A stretch of DNA of 64,000 nucleotides from Leptospira inadai serovar Lyme str. 10 (lineage in GTDB: Bacteria; Spirochaetota; Leptospiria; Leptospirales; Leptospiraceae), in the NCBI RefSeq assembly GCF_000243675.2, contig NZ_AHMM02000012.1, forward strand, positions 1 to 64,000, given 5' to 3'. Of this stretch, positions 62,144-64,000 are shown in pieces. The notes under the pieces were generated by a model that was not told the origin of the DNA, searched no databases, and worked only from the letters and a program-made list of their open reading frames with translations. How positions within the stretch are numbered: the stretch's first letter is position 1; every line of letters begins with the position of its first letter. The position numbers and the translations under genes were made by a program.

Positions 62144-62146
62144 CGA

Positions 62147-63712
62147 CTAAGGAATTACTTTCAGACGAATGGTGTAATCGTTTTCCATATAGTTGCCGTA
62201 CGAATCTTTTACGCCCGAAACTCCTCCCTTTACGGTGAAACTATACGTGGAGGGCGATTCGGCTAATGCGTACAAGGGGGTAAAGAATACGAATCGATCC
62301 GAAGGATAAACGGTATAATTGGTAGGAAGATTCAAATAGGGACTTCCCGAACTCGGACCGAAATCGAAGCGGAGAGAAAACTCCAAAGAAGATAAGACTA
62401 TGTTTAAGTCGCGGGGATTTGAGGAAACGTCGCAGGACGCTTTTGTTGCCCCTCTGCAAAAATAAACGTAAATCGCTTTGCTGCCCGAGGAATAATAATT
62501 ATAAAGAGGACCGCCCCCGCCGTCGTGAGTTAGATCGTTGATTAGTACTTCCGAAAGTGGAACCGTAAAAGCGTTCGTCGAATAGATTCCTTTGACGTGC
62601 AGAAAATTACTTCTTGGACCGTTGATTCTTAGATTGTATACATATTCTTTAATGAGAGGATTTCCCTCCATGTCTTGAATCGAAGGAGAGATTCGCAGTT
62701 GATAAATCCGGCCTATGGATAACTTTTCCAAAGGTTGGATGAGAAACGAAGTGTTTGTTCCTCCGGAGGTCTCGATCACCGAATACCCTACCGAAGGGGT
62801 AAACGATATTCCGTTTTGGAAGGAGGTCTTTCTTACGGGTTCGGAAAAAGTTAAGGAGAATGCATCGTCTTTTTCAAACCCGTCGATCACGGTGAATTCT
62901 TGCCCTAGAAAGGAGGAATTTACCGTGGTGGATAGAATCGAATTTAAGTACGGCTTCTCGAAATCGGAACCTACAGTAAAGGAAAAGCGATAGGTTTGTA
63001 AGAGGGAATTCCCGGATTGATCTTTGATGGAATTGGGAACACTTATAGAATACGTGGTACCAGTGGAGAGTCTTTGTTTTAAGGCAATATCGTAATAGGT
63101 AAAATCCGGAGAGACTGTGGAGCTTGCCAGATCCAATTCGACCGACGGGCTTATATTCATTTCGGTAAAGACCAGGCTAGAATTCATCGGTTTAGAGAAA
63201 CGAATCCCGATACGAGTATCCGTACTAACGCCGATCGAGCCGTTACTCGGAAAAATATTGACAACCGTCGGTTCGGTAGTGTCCGGATTATAGTTGAATC
63301 GGATGACGAAGTCCCTTTCCAAATTGATTCCCGAAGCGTCTTCCGCCAAACTTTTGGATATGGTCAGGATATAATTTCCGCTTTGATTCAGGGGAGAAGA
63401 AGGATAAAAGAAGAGAACGTTATTGAACCATTCAAAACTCCCGCTGATTTGCGCGGTCGGACCTTTCAGAGAAAAGGCGGATTCCGTTCGAGTCTTGTGC
63501 ATCGTTTTGGAAAATGATACCGATATGGGCATCATCGGATCTACGATCGTTTGCTCGTTTAAGGGCCAATTACCCGTGACCCTGGGAGGAGTCAAATCTC
63601 CGAGCAGGCCCAATTTAGGAAGGAAGTCTAAAGGACCTTTTCCGCTCTCGATCAGTTGACTACAGTGTAAAAGGAAGAAGCAGGCAAATAGGATTCTATT
63701 TTTCTTTTTCAT
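62147..63712 (-). CDS. Lipoprotein with SbsA/Big_5-type Ig-like domains
   Basis: The 521-residue protein has a lipoprotein signal (FACFFLLHC) and three Ig-like domains of the SbsA/Big_5 type, each with the signature ISVSFSKTM, IRFSKPMNSS or SLTFSEPVRKT, at about residues 45-145, 150-255 and 260-375. A C-terminal segment follows with two cysteines (FCRGATKASC) and the ending KGGVSGVKDSYGN. It is the second of two similar proteins directly upstream of the RND pair. It may form a surface or periplasmic partner of the pump; that role is inferred from the operon only. Confidence 0.78.
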   Translation of the reverse strand: MKKKNRILFACFFLLHCSQLIESGKGPLDFLPKLGLLGDLTPPRVTGNWPLNEQTIVDPMMPISVSFSKTMHKTRTESAFSLKGPTAQISGSFEWFNNVLFFYPSSPLNQSGNYILTISKSLAEDASGINLERDFVIRFNYNPDTTEPTVVNIFPSNGSIGVSTDTRIGIRFSKPMNSSLVFTEMNISPSVELDLASSTVSPDFTYYDIALKQRLSTGTTYSISVPNSIKDQSGNSLLQTYRFSFTVGSDFEKPYLNSILSTTVNSSFLGQEFTVIDGFEKDDAFSLTFSEPVRKTSFQNGISFTPSVGYSVIETSGGTNTSFLIQPLEKLSIGRIYQLRISPSIQDMEGNPLIKEYVYNLRINGPRSNFLHVKGIYSTNAFTVPLSEVLINDLTHDGGGGPLYNYYSSGSKAIYVYFCRGATKASCDVSSNPRDLNIVLSSLEFSLRFDFGPSSGSPYLNLPTNYTVYPSDRFVFFTPLYALAESPSTYSFTVKGGVSGVKDSYGNYMENDYTIRLKVIP

Positions 63713-64000
63713 AATGTTCCCCGTTCGAACAGGAAAATATAATCCTGGGGAAGACGGTTTTCATTCGTGTCTTTGATACCGGAAGCCCCGCCGCGTATAA
63801 GAATTTTGTATTGAATACCGGTTTCAATATTCTTGAGACCGAATTCGAATGTTCCCGTCGAGGTACATCCGTTCGGACCGTTATACTGTTTATAATAAGT
63901 GGAGGGAGATCCCGTACTTGGTCCTCCCGCAAAATAGGAAACTGAAATCTGATTGTAGATATCCCCGTCGCCGAATGTCTTTAGAGGACATCCCCCCGGC
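63709..64000 (-). CDS. C-terminal end of a second Ig-like protein (partial)
   Basis: The frame is open from the window edge to the TGA at 63709-63711, giving about 96 residues. It ends with LIRGGASGIKDTNENRLPQD, which parallels the ending KGGVSGVKDSYGNYMENDY of the next gene. The two genes are therefore paralogues in tandem. The stop overlaps the next ATG by four bases (ATGA). Two cysteines (CPLKTF and GCTSTG) are also placed as in the neighbour. The start lies outside the window. Confidence 0.75.
   Translation of the reverse strand, partial: PGGCPLKTFGDGDIYNQISVSYFAGGPSTGSPSTYYKQYNGPNGCTSTGTFEFGLKNIETGIQYKILIRGGASGIKDTNENRLPQDYIFLFERGTL

Noticed and set aside
63696..63932. Frame of 78 codons at the right edge on the minus strand
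   Set aside because: It overlaps in another frame the C-terminal part of the partial Ig-like gene at 63709-64000, which has domain likeness to its neighbour and a coupled stop.

Overview
The window reads as a chromosomal segment of a spirochaete of the genus Leptospira. The evidence is the protein families seen here: a bacterial vitamin K-dependent carboxylase homologue, a SulP/carbonic anhydrase fusion, many lipoproteins with loose spirochaetal lipoboxes, long Ig-like (BIG2) surface proteins, PAS-rich histidine kinases, and frequent TTG/GTG starts. The species cannot be fixed from the sequence alone. No rRNA, tRNA or CRISPR array is visible.

Layout. 1-7050 is a mobile-element zone: an IS256-type element with inverted ends next to a beheaded integrase gene, a decayed IS5-type element, and an intact IS66-type element (4652-6951) with perfect 16-base ends and an 8-base target duplication, lying inside a tandem array of a short repeat. 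7200-9420 holds small secreted or membrane proteins and decayed genes. 9650-19455 is ordinary chromosome: an SPFH lipoprotein coupled to a serine hydrolase, DedA, a PAS/HisKA_2 kinase, a lipoprotein, a secreted lipase-like hydrolase with a divergent membrane-anchored partner, and a radical SAM protein. 19441-22790 is a toxin-antitoxin island with three different modules (HigBA, RelE/Xre, HepT/MntA), each followed by a copy of a second repeat. 24120-30246 carries two PAS signalling proteins, MsrA and the SulP/carbonic anhydrase fusion. A second HigBA module (30648-31259) lies between copies of the first repeat. 31564-35580 holds a GreA/Rnk-type protein, a SET-domain protein, a DUF2179 membrane protein and two Bor-like lipoproteins. 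35577-41366 is one giant lipoprotein with about twelve BIG2 domains, in an operon with the Bor-like genes. 41704-49022 has the carboxylase homologue, DprA, a TPR lipoprotein, a di-haem peroxidase behind a perfect PerR/Fur-like palindrome, a citrate-synthase paralogue with altered catalytic residues, and an AraC regulator. 49099-53797 looks like a lipid or xenobiotic operon plus an rRNA methyltransferase. 53910-64000 has an outer-membrane-like protein, a squalene/phytoene-synthase-like protein, and a minus-strand operon of two Ig-like proteins followed by two RND transporters.

The most unusual feature is a family of about twelve short non-coding repeats (called R1 here), 140-300 bases long. 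Their ends are inverted and built from a 7-base unit (CAGAGGA). All copies have the same orientation, they sit at gene ends, and they supply the stop codon of three genes. A second repeat (R2) recurs next to every toxin-antitoxin module of the 19.4-21.9 kb island. Both look like non-autonomous mobile or cassette-like elements. The window holds no obvious enzyme that would move them.
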